From: Streptomyces smyrnaeus
GTDB lineage: Bacteria > Actinomycetota > Actinomycetes > Streptomycetales > Streptomycetaceae
DNA length: 64,000 nt
Direction: 5' to 3'
Assembly: GCF_017676345.1 (NCBI RefSeq)
Contig: NZ_JAFFZM010000007.1
Coordinates: 186,001 to 250,000 of the forward strand
The notes below the pieces were generated by a model that was given only the letters and a program-made list of their open reading frames with translations, had not been told where the DNA came from and did no database searches. Below, one piece after another: positions 7,447 through 15,633 of the stretch (within the stretch, counting starts at the first letter, position 1; each line of letters starts with the position of its first letter). Made by a program: the position numbers and the translations under genes.

Positions 7447-7725
7447 ATGACGCGGAGTGCGGGGCGGCCCGGCGGCCTGGACGAGCAGGCGGTGCTGCTG
7501 GTGGCCGGGCTGGCCGATCTGGCGGTGAGCACCCTGGGGTCGGCCCTGGGAACGGTACGGGGGCTGCTGCGCCGCTCGGACGCCGCGGAGCTTGCCGCGG
7601 AGGCCGAGCGGGACCTGGCGGCGCGCGGGCGCCTGGCGCTGGACCGGTACGCGGCCGTTCCTCCGGCCCACCTGGAGATCCTTGCCCAGCACGCCCGGTC
7701 ACGGCGGGCCGCGGGCGATGCCTGA
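7447..7725 (+). CDS. Small alanine/leucine-rich protein preceding a polyprenyl synthetase
   Basis: A 92-residue protein with no family I can name. It has an amphipathic to hydrophobic helix (DEQAVLLVAGLADLAVSTLG, residues about 10-30) and a second charged helix (EAERDLAARGRLALDRY). The start ATG follows GTGAGGGG and was preferred to an in-frame codon 45 bases upstream. Its last eight bases overlap the start of the polyprenyl synthetase gene (ATGCCTGA), so the two are translationally coupled. A role as partner or membrane tether for the synthetase is inference. Confidence 0.6.
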   Translation: MTRSAGRPGGLDEQAVLLVAGLADLAVSTLGSALGTVRGLLRRSDAAELAAEAERDLAARGRLALDRYAAVPPAHLEILAQHARSRRAAGDA

Positions 7726-8770
7726 GCGGTGGAGGCCCGGCCCGTTCAAGGATCGCGTCGACGAAGTGCTGAGCGACTTCGTCGCCCGGGAAGCCGACCA
7801 GTTGGTGGCGATCGACCCTGCCTTAGGGCCGGTGGCCGAGCAGCTGGCGGCGGTGGTCGCGGACGGCAAGCGGCTGCGGGCAGCGTTCTGTTACTGGGGC
7901 TGGCGGGCGGCGGGACAACCGGACAGTGAAGCGCTGGTGCGGGCGGCCGCCTCGATGGAACTGGTGCACGCTGCTGCCGTCGTGCACGACGACCTCATCG
8001 ACGACAGCCCGCTGCGGCACGGCCGACACACCGCGCATGTAGCGCTGCGCGCGGCCGTACGTCGTCGCCCGCGTGCCGCCTCCGCCGCCCGGTCGTTGGC
8101 AATGCTCGTGGGGGACCTGCTGATGTCGCTGGCCGGGCAGCTGTTCGTCACCAGCGGGCTGCCCGCGGCGTACCTGGCACGGGCGCGTCCCTCGTGGGCG
8201 GTGTTGGCGCGGGAACTGATCGCCGGTGAGTGTCTGGAGATTCTGCGCACCGGGGCCGAGCCGGACACCGCGGCGTCGCTGAAGGTCGTCCGGTACAAGA
8301 CGGCCAAGTACACCGTCGAGCAGCCCTTGCTGATCGGTGGCGCGCTGGCCGGGGCCGACGGGCGGCTGCGTGAGGGCTACTCCGCCTACGGGCTGCCGCT
8401 GGGAGAGGCGTTCCAACTGCGGGACGACCTGCTCGGCCTGTTCGGTGATCCGCAACGCACCGGCAAGGCCAACGCCGACGATGTGAGCGGCTACCGGCCC
8501 ACTGCCCTGCTGGCGGAGACCTGGCGTCTCGCCGGTGAAGCCGAGCGGGAGCAGCTGCGCGCGCTGCTCGGCCGACGTGGCCTGAGCGCCGACGGTCTCG
8601 ACGCCGTCCGCGAGGTGATGCGCCGGCTGGAGACGCCCGGTCGCATCGAAGACATGATCACCGCGCGGGTCGAGACGGCTCTTGACGCTCTGCACGAGTT
8701 GGACACTCCCGCTCACGCCGCCGCGGCCCTGACCGCACTGGCGCACTCCGCGGCGGTCCGCCTGTCCTGA
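7718..8770 (+). CDS. Polyprenyl diphosphate synthase family protein
   Basis: A 350-residue trans-isoprenyl diphosphate synthase, which condenses isopentenyl diphosphate with an allylic diphosphate. Both metal-binding aspartate motifs are present: AAVVHDDLIDDSPLRHG (first, near residue 85-100) and FQLRDDLLGLFGD (second, near 230-240), with RYKTAKYTVEQPLLIG between them. It therefore appears catalytically competent. Chain length cannot be assigned. The start is the ATG inside the end of the preceding small gene, which couples the two. An MpaB-like oxygenase gene follows after 78 bases, suggesting synthesis and then oxidation of an isoprenoid. Confidence 0.88.
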   Translation: MPERWRPGPFKDRVDEVLSDFVAREADQLVAIDPALGPVAEQLAAVVADGKRLRAAFCYWGWRAAGQPDSEALVRAAASMELVHAAAVVHDDLIDDSPLRHGRHTAHVALRAAVRRRPRAASAARSLAMLVGDLLMSLAGQLFVTSGLPAAYLARARPSWAVLARELIAGECLEILRTGAEPDTAASLKVVRYKTAKYTVEQPLLIGGALAGADGRLREGYSAYGLPLGEAFQLRDDLLGLFGDPQRTGKANADDVSGYRPTALLAETWRLAGEAEREQLRALLGRRGLSADGLDAVREVMRRLETPGRIEDMITARVETALDALHELDTPAHAAAALTALAHSAAVRLS

Positions 8771-8848
8771 CCTGCAAGGGGCAGTCCGTGCTCTCGGGCG
8801 GCCGACGCCCCGCCTCGCGAACATCCCTTTCGCACAAGGAGTTCTGCC

Positions 8849-10009
8849 ATGACCCTCACCGACGCATCGATGGACGCCCTGCGACAGGCCGGTGACGAGC
8901 TCGCCGACGCCACTGTCGCCACCCTGTTCGAGCGCGGCGAAGTGGGCAAGTTCAACACCCTGATGCGCTACGTCTCCACGGTCAACGCGCCGCTGCCCAA
9001 CGGGCTGCCCAAGGTGGCCCGCGAGTACCTGCAGGCGACCAGCGCCCCGCCGACATGGGTGGACTGGGATGAGATGGAGAAGGCCAGGCTGTTCTTCATC
9101 GACAACAACGTGCACGTCTCCACCGCGCTGTCCTTCACCTCCATGCCCGCCTGTTTTCTCGTGCCGCATGTGGCGAAGCTGCTGTCGACCACCCACGGGT
9201 TGAACTACCCGTCCAAAAGGATGGCGGAGACCGGACAGTTCACCGTCCACCTGATGCAGCCCGACGCCTTCGAGGCGAACAGCCGCTTCATCCCCGCCGC
9301 CCAAAAAGTCCGCCTCCTGCACGCAGCCATCCGCCACCACCTCGAACGGGAGAACCGCTGGGACACCGAAGCCCTGGGCGTGCCGATCTGCCAGGAGGAC
9401 ATGATCGGCGGGCAGCTGTTCTTCTCCCTGCTCGTCCTGGACAGCCTGCACCGGCTCGGTATCCACATGAGCGTCGAGGGGGCCGAGGCGTACTTCTACG
9501 CCTGGCGTGTGGTCGGCGCCATGCTCGGCGTCGACCAGGACGCCGTTCCCAAGACGCTGGATGAGGCCCGGGCCTTCCTCGATCTGTACATGCTCCGGCA
9601 CATGGGCCCCTCCGAAGAAGGCGCCCACCTGACCCGGCAGCTCATCGACCTCTACGAGGAGGTTGTGCCCGGCACCTTCTTCGACCCCATCGTCTCCGCC
9701 CTGATCCGTCACCTGGTCGGCGACACCTGCGCCGACTGGCTCCAGGTTCCCCGCACCCCATGGGACACCGTCGTCAAGGCCGTGCCCCATCTGCTCGGCG
9801 TACTGGAGACCATCGAGGACCGCTCCCCCGTCGGCGCCTGGGCGCTGGACCGCCTCGGCCATCTCACCAGTATTTTCGAGCTGTCCTCCCTGACCCGCGG
9901 ACGTGTCATGCACTACGCCATCCCCGAGCAGCTCAAGAAGGACTACGGCATCTCGGGCACCGTGCCCCGCACCCACCGATGGACGCCGCCCGCCGCCACC
10001 ATCTCCTGA
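8849..10009 (+). CDS. MpaB/latex-clearing-protein-like oxygenase (DUF2236)
   Basis: The 386-residue protein belongs to the DUF2236 group that includes the fungal farnesyl-chain oxygenase MpaB and the Streptomyces rubber oxygenase Lcp, both haem-b enzymes that cleave isoprenoid double bonds. The family-type core is seen at about residues 155-230: KVRLLHAAIRHHLERE (haem-binding arginine and histidine region), then GVPICQEDMIGG and YAWRVVGAMLGV. Unlike secreted Lcp it has no signal peptide, so it should act in the cell. AAGGAG precedes the ATG at a good distance. It follows the polyprenyl synthetase, so its substrate is plausibly that product. Confidence 0.8.
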   Translation: MTLTDASMDALRQAGDELADATVATLFERGEVGKFNTLMRYVSTVNAPLPNGLPKVAREYLQATSAPPTWVDWDEMEKARLFFIDNNVHVSTALSFTSMPACFLVPHVAKLLSTTHGLNYPSKRMAETGQFTVHLMQPDAFEANSRFIPAAQKVRLLHAAIRHHLERENRWDTEALGVPICQEDMIGGQLFFSLLVLDSLHRLGIHMSVEGAEAYFYAWRVVGAMLGVDQDAVPKTLDEARAFLDLYMLRHMGPSEEGAHLTRQLIDLYEEVVPGTFFDPIVSALIRHLVGDTCADWLQVPRTPWDTVVKAVPHLLGVLETIEDRSPVGAWALDRLGHLTSIFELSSLTRGRVMHYAIPEQLKKDYGISGTVPRTHRWTPPAATIS

Positions 10010-10202
10010 TCAGCCAGGCCGAGCACCCACTCCCGGTAGGGCCAAGGGACGGTGATTCGGTTGTGGGCCCTTCGAGGATGCGGGGGCCCAGATCCCGTCG
10101 AGCTGCCGGCGCCGGAAGACCGAGTACACGGTCTCCCCCGGCCCGTACCGAGATCGCGCCATTGGCAGGCTCAACGTCCCTGAGGATTCCCGCCGGGGGA
10201 TC

Positions 10203-10829
10203 TCACTCCGTCGGCTCGGGGAACATGACCGTCATGACCCCGGCGGCGAGGGCCGCCACATCTGTGGCGGGGTCCATCGCCGCCCGCAGACTGAGGCTGC
10301 CGCCCAGTGCGCCCAGCACCACGACTACCTGCTCCAGCGGTATGGCCGGCTGGATCTGCAGGCGTCGGCAAGCGCCTTCCAGCAAGGCGACGATCTGCTC
10401 CTCATGGCGGCGCTGAGCGGCTACCGAGGCGGCCGCGGCCTCGGGGTGACGCGTGACCGCGGCCATGAACTCCATGGCCGCGGTGCTCCACCGTGCCGCG
10501 TCCTGGTCATCGGTGAAGGCACTGGGGATCAGTGCGGCGATCAGCTCCCCCCGGCTGGAGACCCGGTCCAGGGTTTCGCCGAGCAGCTGCAGATGCGCCT
10601 CCGTATGGGCATCGACGACCGCCTGCCACAGGCCCTCCTTGCCTCCGAAGTGCTTGTACACGGCGCCTCGCGTGTAGCCGGCCTCTTCGGCGATCTCGTC
10701 GACCGTCGCCGCCAGGAACCCCCGGCGCTGCAGCACGTTGCGGCCTGCCTCCAGCAGCCGCTCGTGCGTGACCTGCTGCTGCTCGGCCCGTGTCAACCTG
10801 CCCACCCGATTCACCTGACCCACGTCCAT
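10203..10829 (-). CDS. TetR-family repressor
   Basis: A 208-residue TetR protein. The N-terminal helix-turn-helix is clear (RRGFLAATVDEIAEEAGYTR, then GAVYKHFGGKEGLW, residues about 35-65). The rest is a helical ligand-binding and dimer domain. It ends convergently with the MpaB-like gene and diverges from two small membrane-protein genes. A large nested palindrome begins only three bases upstream of its start codon, so it is probably autoregulated and controls the divergent pair. Confidence 0.87.
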   Translation of the reverse strand: MDVGQVNRVGRLTRAEQQQVTHERLLEAGRNVLQRRGFLAATVDEIAEEAGYTRGAVYKHFGGKEGLWQAVVDAHTEAHLQLLGETLDRVSSRGELIAALIPSAFTDDQDAARWSTAAMEFMAAVTRHPEAAAASVAAQRRHEEQIVALLEGACRRLQIQPAIPLEQVVVVLGALGGSLSLRAAMDPATDVAALAAGVMTVMFPEPTE

Positions 10830-10831
10830 TC

Positions 10832-10865
10832 AGTAACAGCATGTTTCCAGAAACACTTCGTTACT
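10832..10865. promoter_or_regulatory. Nested palindromic operator, probably for the TetR protein
   Basis: The layout is AGTAAC, 5 bases, GTTTC, 2 bases, GAAAC, 5 bases, GTTACT. Both arms match perfectly on each side of a centre at 10848/10849. The 34-base span fits two TetR dimers or one extended site. TATAGT at 10865-10870 is a likely -10 for the rightward genes and overlaps the operator edge. Confidence 0.75.
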
Positions 10866-10913
10866 ATAGTGAGGGCGCTCGGCGCATCGGACAGGGCAGG
10901 AGTCGGCTTCGCA

Positions 10914-11258
10914 ATGATCGAGACAGTGGCCATCGCCGCGGGAGCCGTCGGCGCGCTGACAGTGCTGTGCTGGGTGGCGGACCGTGCACTGCTGTGGCTG
11001 GAGGCCCGGGGCTGGGTGTACTGGCGAAAGAGCAAAGGGCTGAAAGCCATGGGAGTGGATCTGATGCTGGAAGGTTCCCCCGCGGCGAAAGCCCTCGAGC
11101 GGGCGATGCAGGACGAGCGGACACGTAAGAACGTACGGCCTGCCGAAGAGCCGCCCCTCGACGTCGACCTGGACGCCGGCACGATACGGATCCGAGATGA
11201 CATGAAGGGCGGCGGGGACAAGACCATGGGCGCAGACGGCAAGGCGACGACGCAATGA
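10914..11258 (+). CDS. Small single-span membrane protein
   Basis: A 114-residue protein with one N-terminal membrane segment (AIAAGAVGALTVLCWVADRA, residues about 5-25) followed by a basic then acidic cytosolic tail rich in charged residues (DVDLDAGTIRIRDDM near residue 85). I do not recognise the family. Its stop overlaps the next small gene by four bases (ATGA), so the two are made together. The divergent TetR gene and the palindrome between them suggest expression on release of the repressor. Confidence 0.65.
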   Translation: MIETVAIAAGAVGALTVLCWVADRALLWLEARGWVYWRKSKGLKAMGVDLMLEGSPAAKALERAMQDERTRKNVRPAEEPPLDVDLDAGTIRIRDDMKGGGDKTMGADGKATTQ

Positions 11259-11578
11259 GTGCAGTCGTCCCCTACCTGGTGGTGTCCGGCTGCCTGATCG
11301 CGGTGATGGTGTCCTTCACCTGGCTGAAGCGCCTGATGCTCCGCCGCGGACTGGCCGGGTCCGCTCTGCGCGGCGCGCTGGCCTCCTACGAGGAGGCCAT
11401 GCGCATCACCTCCCACGAGTCCCACATCGAGATCCGCGCCCAGGCCGACCGCCGGACACCGGTCGTCTCCGACGACCCTGGGTGGACCGGCCACCCCGCA
11501 GCGGGCACGAGCACGGCCCGGACGCGGCGATCCCGCCGACCAGGCAGGCGCCGCCTGCGCCGATGGTCGGGCCGCTGA
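11255..11578 (+). CDS. Small membrane protein coupled to the preceding gene
   Basis: A 107-residue protein with one membrane segment near the N-terminus (SAVVPYLVVSGCLIAVMVSF), a middle region ending in an acidic stretch, and a very basic C-terminus (RTRRSRRPGRRRLRRW) that may bind nucleic acid or the membrane surface. The ATG overlaps the upstream stop (ATGA). Function is unknown. Together the pair could form a small two-component membrane complex, which is inference from coupling and similar topology. Confidence 0.6.
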   Translation: MSAVVPYLVVSGCLIAVMVSFTWLKRLMLRRGLAGSALRGALASYEEAMRITSHESHIEIRAQADRRTPVVSDDPGWTGHPAAGTSTARTRRSRRPGRRRLRRWSGR

Positions 11579-11780
11579 CCATCCGAGCGGCAACTGCGCC
11601 GATGTGCTCCTGCTCGGAGGTCACCGAAGCCATAGGTGCACAACCCAGGCCGGGGCAGCTTGCCCAGACGACAGAGGCCACCCCGACCGTGTGGTTGGTG
11701 TGCTCGGTGGCTACTTCTCAGACGCTGCCTAGCGCCGCATCGTGCAACATTCGCCCTGGGCGGTCTGCGACGATGACTCC

Positions 11781-12113
11781 ATGGACGAGGAAGTCATTCC
11801 CATTCTTCGCGTCGAGGACGCTGCGGGGGCGGTCGCCTGGTACGAGCGGCTGGGCTTCGCGAAGCAGTGGGAACACCGCTTCGAACCGGGATTTCCCGCG
11901 TTCGTCGAGGTCGCCCGGGGCGAGGTGCGGTTGTTCTTGTCGGAGCACAAGGGCGATGCCCGCCCCGACACGTTGGTCTACCTCCGCGTTCGTGATGTCG
12001 AGGCCATCGCCTCCGAGTTCGGTGTGCAGACGAAGGACGCCCCGTGGGCGCGTGAGATCGAGCTGCGTGACCCTGACGGCAATCGGCTGCGAATCGGCAC
12101 GCCGACGGAATGA
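11781..12113 (+). CDS. VOC/glyoxalase-bleomycin-resistance family protein
   Basis: A 110-residue single VOC module: beta-alpha-beta start (VIPILRVEDAAGAVAWYERL), then GFPAFVEVARGEVRLFL and the C-terminal IELRDPDGNRLRIG. Bleomycin-resistance-type proteins of this size dimerise and either bind a drug or carry metal-dependent catalysis. The substrate is not evident. The ATG was chosen because the VOC fold begins directly there; an in-frame ATG 39 bases upstream is possible. Confidence 0.8.
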   Translation: MDEEVIPILRVEDAAGAVAWYERLGFAKQWEHRFEPGFPAFVEVARGEVRLFLSEHKGDARPDTLVYLRVRDVEAIASEFGVQTKDAPWAREIELRDPDGNRLRIGTPTE

Positions 12114-12143
12114 CCATCGCCGGCAGCGCACGGCAGGGAAGCT

Positions 12144-12505
12144 GTGCTGGTGGCCGAGCGAATACGCGTCCGCGAACTCGATGACGACGAGGGGCAGCGC
12201 CCGCTGCGGATCATCCGTCGGGGCGGCAGCGGGTCGGTGGTCGCCTGGCGACGGGCGCAGATGGTGCTGCTGCGGTCGGCCAAGGCGTTCACCCCGCCCC
12301 CCGAGCGCCGGGAGATCAAGAAGATCGCAAGTCCACCCCGGCCGACAGTGGGCCGAGCGCGGCGGACGGCACAAGGACCCGACCGGGAGCCCAGGCCCCG
12401 ATGGCGGACGACCTACACCCACCCGCACGGGGTCCGGCACCTCTTTGCTGCCTACGCTCTGGTCAAGGACAAGCTCTACGGCCATATCAAGCCGAACGGG
12501 ACACG
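12144..12505 (+). mobile_element. Decayed IS630-family transposase remnant
   Basis: The segment reads VAERIRVRELDDDEGQRPL and then RRAQMVLLRSA, the N-terminal start of streptomycete IS630-type transposases. It then jumps to PPERREIKKIA, to HPGRQWAERGGRHKDP in a different frame, and to VRHLFAAYALVKDKLYGHIK. The order of pieces is that of an intact transposase, but the middle is missing in two steps and a frameshift is present, so nothing functional is made. I could not identify terminal inverted repeats or a target duplication. Confidence 0.75.
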
Positions 12506-12609
12506 ACCTAGCTCCCGGCAAGTACCGGCCCACCGCGGAACGGCGGCGCGGCGCGGCCGTGCAGAGGGCGGGCGGGGCGCAGCGCGGAGGCCCGTCGCCT
12601 GCCCGCAGG

Positions 12610-12637
12610 GTGCCCGGACGCGGACGCGTCCGGGCAC
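12610..12637. terminator. Perfect 12-base-pair hairpin
   Basis: GTGCCCGGACGC (12610-12621) and GCGTCCGGGCAC (12626-12637) pair perfectly around a 4-base loop. No gene ends directly upstream except the transposase remnant, so it is a leftover or a transcription barrier before the secreted-protein gene. Confidence 0.65.
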
Positions 12638-12807
12638 TTCGCATGCGTGCCTCTGCGAACTCACCTATTCGACATACCGCACACAGTGCGTCGGCAAAGA
12701 AGTGCCCATGCAACTCTGGCAAATCGCGCTTGTCCGGGGCATGATCCTCTTGACCACCCGACGGGTTCGCCGTTCGGGGAGCTGTAAGTGAGGAGAGTGG
12801 GGGGCGT

Positions 12808-13206
12808 ATGTCCCGTATCAAGCGTGTTCTGACCGTGGCGGTCGGCGCCGCCGCCTGTGTCGCCCTGGCGCAGGCCCCGGCGAACGCTGTCGGGTCCTGG
12901 CACATCGCGGATGCGGCTAACGGTCGCGGAACCGGTGCGTTCAACAGCGGCGACAACAACAAGTTCCGGATCGCGGACACCAAGAAGGACGGCTACAGCA
13001 TGGTGCTCCGCATCAAGCTCCCCGGCCGCTCCGAGATCACGTCGTGCGACGACCGGAACGGTGCGAACAACGGATTCGAGTACTGCCGGATCAGCAACAT
13101 CCCGCGCAACACCGAGGTCCAGTTCAAGGCCTGCGCGAAGGACTTCAGCGGCGACCTGCCGGGGTGGATCGACTGCTCTTACTGGATCAAGGACTACACC
13201 AGCTAA
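12808..13206 (+). CDS. Small secreted protein of unknown function
   Basis: The 132-residue product starts with a signal peptide (MSRIKRVLTVAVGAAACVAL, then cleavage near ANA-VG, about residue 28). The mature part is about 104 residues, polar, with four cysteines (DRNGANNGFEYCRIS region, FKACAKD, WIDCSYW) that could form two disulfides. It looks like an extracellular beta-rich protein. I do not recognise the family. A 13-base-pair terminator hairpin begins ten bases after the stop, so it is a single-gene unit. Confidence 0.75.
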   Translation: MSRIKRVLTVAVGAAACVALAQAPANAVGSWHIADAANGRGTGAFNSGDNNKFRIADTKKDGYSMVLRIKLPGRSEITSCDDRNGANNGFEYCRISNIPRNTEVQFKACAKDFSGDLPGWIDCSYWIKDYTS

Positions 13207-13215
13207 GAGGCGGAC

Positions 13216-13258
13216 GGGAGGGTGGCGGTATCGAACGCGAGGATTCCGCCACCCTCCC
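13216..13258 (+). terminator. Strong terminator after the secreted-protein gene
   Basis: GGGAGGGTGGCGG (13216-13228) pairs perfectly with CCGCCACCCTCCC (13246-13258). It begins ten bases after the stop of the secreted-protein gene. Confidence 0.8.
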
Positions 13259-13429
13259 GCGGAATGCCCAGGACATGCGGACCGTTGAGCGGTGCGGCGC
13301 CCTCATCGGCGAGTGATCCACGCAAGATCGGAAGGCCGACACCTTCGGCCGGACGCGCCCAGTGACCGTTGGGCTGCCCCAGCGCACTGGAGGCACAGCA
13401 AGGCAGCGTGGAGGCCGCCTGCGCCGTCT

Positions 13430-13728
13430 TCTTGGGACGGCGGTGGGCTGGTGGGGATGGAGCCCGAGCCGTCGCAGCGCGTCGGTGTGGACGCGGATGT
13501 CGAACCAACCGTGCCAGCAGCCATCCGGGCCGATGCCACAGCCCAGAACCCCCCATTGCATCTCGTCCCGCTCGAAGGGTATCCAGTCGATGCCGCGCTC
13601 TCGCAGTCAAGCGCGGGTGGCCGCCATGGGCCGGAGGTGCCCCGGCGGGTTTTCGTAGGCCGCGATAGTGATCCAGTCGTTTCATAGCGGACGTCGAGTT
13701 TGTCGTAGCGCAGCTCGCTGTCGGGCAC
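13430..13728 (-). pseudogene. Degraded conserved protein with frameshift and stop
   Basis: On the minus strand the coding-like words appear in broken order of frame: SELRYDKLDVRYE, then in another frame DWITIAAYENPPGHLRPM and AATRA, an in-frame TGA, and LRERGIDWIPFERDEMQW followed by CWHGWFDIRVHTDALRRLG. The word order and composition are protein-like while the overlapping frames are not. I do not recognise the family. At least one frameshift and one nonsense codon make it non-functional. Confidence 0.45.
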
Positions 13729-14021
13729 TCGTGTCGTGAGCTCTCGCGACAGGCCTCGACTTCCCGGTCGTCACCAAGTTCGCGGCGCAGAGCGGCCGTG
13801 CGGCTTTTGCCTGCTGCCTGGAAAAGAGCCATTGCTCCTCGGGCCCACGGCGACGGACCCGGTGGGTACTCCCAGTCGATGGACGACTCGTACCACTCGC
13901 ACAGTCTTGCCAGTTGCTCCCGCGTGGCCGTGTTGATAGGCAGCCGTTCCAGCTCGCAAGGGGAACCATGCCGTGCCTTCGAGCCGGGTTGCCGGGTGAC
14001 ACTCGCCCCGCCCGCCGTCCG
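13729..14021. other. Intergenic stretch, nothing recognised
   Basis: No reading frame with family resemblance and no repeat or convincing hairpin was found between the degraded gene and the HxlR gene. Confidence 0.4.
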
Positions 14022-14420
14022 TTACGAGGCCGCTGACGGGCCCGTGCGAGCGTCGTAGGCGGCGCGGGCCTCGTCGATCCGGGCGAGGTGCGCGACGCTC
14101 CATTCGAGCAGGGGCGCGGTGGCCTCGCGCAGGGTGATGCCCATCTCGGTGAGCTCGTAGCTGACGTGCGGCGGCATCACGCCGTGAACGGTGCGGGTCA
14201 GGATTCCGTCACGCTCCAGGCTGCGCAGTGTCACGGTGAGCATGCGCTGGCTGATTCCGTCGATGGCCTTCTTGAGCTCGGTGAAGCGGCGCGGTCCCTC
14301 CCGGAGATGACGTACGACCAGCAGCGACCACTTGTCCCCGACGATGTCGAGCACCACTCGGGTCCGGCACGCATCGTCCGACTGCGTCGCGGGCCGTGGC
14401 TCGCTTTGTGCCGCGTCCAT
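14022..14420 (-). CDS. HxlR-family transcriptional regulator
   Basis: A 132-residue winged-helix protein of the HxlR/DUF24 group. The characteristic opening is CRTRVVLDIVGDKWSLLVVR (residues about 20-40), followed by RRFTELKKAIDGISQRMLTV for the recognition helix and the wing YELTEMG. The N-terminal cysteine just before the first helix is the position used for thiol sensing in many relatives. It is divergent from an alpha/beta hydrolase gene, which it likely controls. The start ATG is the first in the domain frame. Confidence 0.88.
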   Translation of the reverse strand: MDAAQSEPRPATQSDDACRTRVVLDIVGDKWSLLVVRHLREGPRRFTELKKAIDGISQRMLTVTLRSLERDGILTRTVHGVMPPHVSYELTEMGITLREATAPLLEWSVAHLARIDEARAAYDARTGPSAAS

Positions 14421-14496
14421 GGTTACCTCCAGAGAACCGGGGCACCGAAAAGTGCCTTATTGCCTGCGGTGCATCGCGTGCACCAGCATGCTCTCA

Positions 14497-14511
14497 GTAC
14501 TCAAACAGTAC
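14497..14511. promoter_or_regulatory. Probable HxlR operator
   Basis: GTACT, five bases, AGTAC is a perfect inverted repeat of the type bound by HxlR proteins. It lies between the HxlR gene and the hydrolase gene. A wider pair, GGTTACCT (14421-14428) and AGGTAACC (14523-14530), also flanks the region. Confidence 0.55.
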
Positions 14512-14602
14512 CGAGGCACAAAAGGTAACCGCCAGAGCCGCGAACCGACGGCATGCGCGTGACCGTGCTCTTCTGCTTCTACGAAGGAGGATTGATTCAC
14601 TC

Positions 14603-15328
14603 ATGACCACATTCCTGCTGGTACACGGCGCATGGCACAGCGGACAGGGCTGGGACCGGGTGGTGCCGCTACTGGAGGCTGCCGGGCACCGGGTGTTCGC
14701 GCCGTCCCTGACCGGCTATGGCGACAAAGTGCACCTGCTCGGTCCGGAGGTGGGGCTCGACACCCACGTCGACGACGTGGTCGGGCTGATCGCCGAGGAG
14801 AACCTCAGCGACGTCGTACTCGTCGGCCACAGCTACGCGGGACTGGTGATCTCCTCGGCGGCCAACCGGATTCCGGACCGCATCGCGCACTTGGTCTACC
14901 TCGACGCGATGGTTCCGGAGGACGGCGAGTCCGCGGTCGACGTCCAACCGGTGACACGGCAACTGATCGAGCTCGCCGAGAAGTCCGGGGACGGCTGGCG
15001 CGTGCCGCCGATGCCCGAGCAGCCCGCGCCCTTCGGCCTGTTCGGCGTCACGGATCCGGCGGACGTCGCCTGGTTGCGCGGAATGCTCTCGGACCAGCCG
15101 GTGCGCTGTCTGCAGCAGCCGGTGCGACTGGACAATCCAGCCGTCAACGCGATCCCGCGCACGCACATCCACAATGTGGGCGCTGCGCCGGCAGGCATCA
15201 CCCGTCGCCCTGTCCCCCCGATTCAACCCAATGGCACTGCCGCACAGGTCTGGGAGCTGCCGACCGGCCACGACTGCATGATCACCATGCCGAGCGAACT
15301 CAGCGAACTACTCCTCAAGCTCTCCTAA
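14603..15328 (+). CDS. Alpha/beta-fold hydrolase (esterase-like)
   Basis: The 241-residue enzyme has the oxyanion strand TFLLVHGAWHSGQGWDRV, the nucleophile elbow VLVGHSYAGLVI (serine near residue 78) and a C-terminal LPTGHDCMITMPSELSELL with the catalytic histidine. This set matches plant methylesterase/salicylate-esterase-like bacterial hydrolases without a lid domain. GAAGGAGG precedes the ATG by about 12 bases. Expression is probably controlled by the divergent HxlR protein, fitting a detoxification role. The substrate is unknown. Confidence 0.85.
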   Translation: MTTFLLVHGAWHSGQGWDRVVPLLEAAGHRVFAPSLTGYGDKVHLLGPEVGLDTHVDDVVGLIAEENLSDVVLVGHSYAGLVISSAANRIPDRIAHLVYLDAMVPEDGESAVDVQPVTRQLIELAEKSGDGWRVPPMPEQPAPFGLFGVTDPADVAWLRGMLSDQPVRCLQQPVRLDNPAVNAIPRTHIHNVGAAPAGITRRPVPPIQPNGTAAQVWELPTGHDCMITMPSELSELLLKLS

Positions 15329-15441
15329 ACGCTGTCCCGTAAAGGTCACCCGACAGAACACACCCACTTCGAAGACACGGCCCAGGTCGCGTCCGGCGGA
15401 TCATGTACGGAGCCGGAGCTGACTTGCCGCACCGGAGACGC

Positions 15442-15633
15442 TTACGCATGTCGGCCTGATCCCCGCGCATCCGTCGATCCTCCGGAGCACTCCAGAAACT
15501 GCTCCCGTTCGGCTGCCGACAGCGGGGCCAGGAGGTCGTCGTTGGCCTGCTGCCCCGCCTTGGTGCAGTCCTCCAAGCGCCACTCGCCCTCAGCGGTGAG
15601 GTTCACCGCATTCTCGCGGCGGTCGGCCGGGGT
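15442..15633 (-). pseudogene. C-terminal remnant of a MarR-family regulator
   Basis: Reading the minus strand gives TPADRRENAVNLTAEGEWRL, the beta-wing of a MarR winged helix, followed by EDCTKAGQQANDDLLAPLS and AAEREQFLE, the C-terminal dimer helix, and a stop at 15442-15444. No N-terminal half exists; directly upstream in this frame is a stop and the end of a kinase-like gene in another frame. It is a fusion joint left by a deletion or insertion. Confidence 0.7.

Noticed and set aside
7823..9976. A 717-codon minus-strand frame opposite the synthetase and oxygenase
   Set aside because: Antisense to two genes with intact catalytic motifs; its own sequence is Gly/Gln/His-rich and featureless.
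12610..12637. Hairpin considered as an IS end
   Set aside because: It is a self-complementary stem, not one of a pair of inverted repeats flanking the transposase remnant.
13203..13340. Protein-like tail on the minus strand ending in REGGGILAFDTATLPSAS
   Set aside because: It is largely the reverse strand of the terminator hairpin at 13216-13258, so the apparent signal is structural DNA, not a C-terminus.
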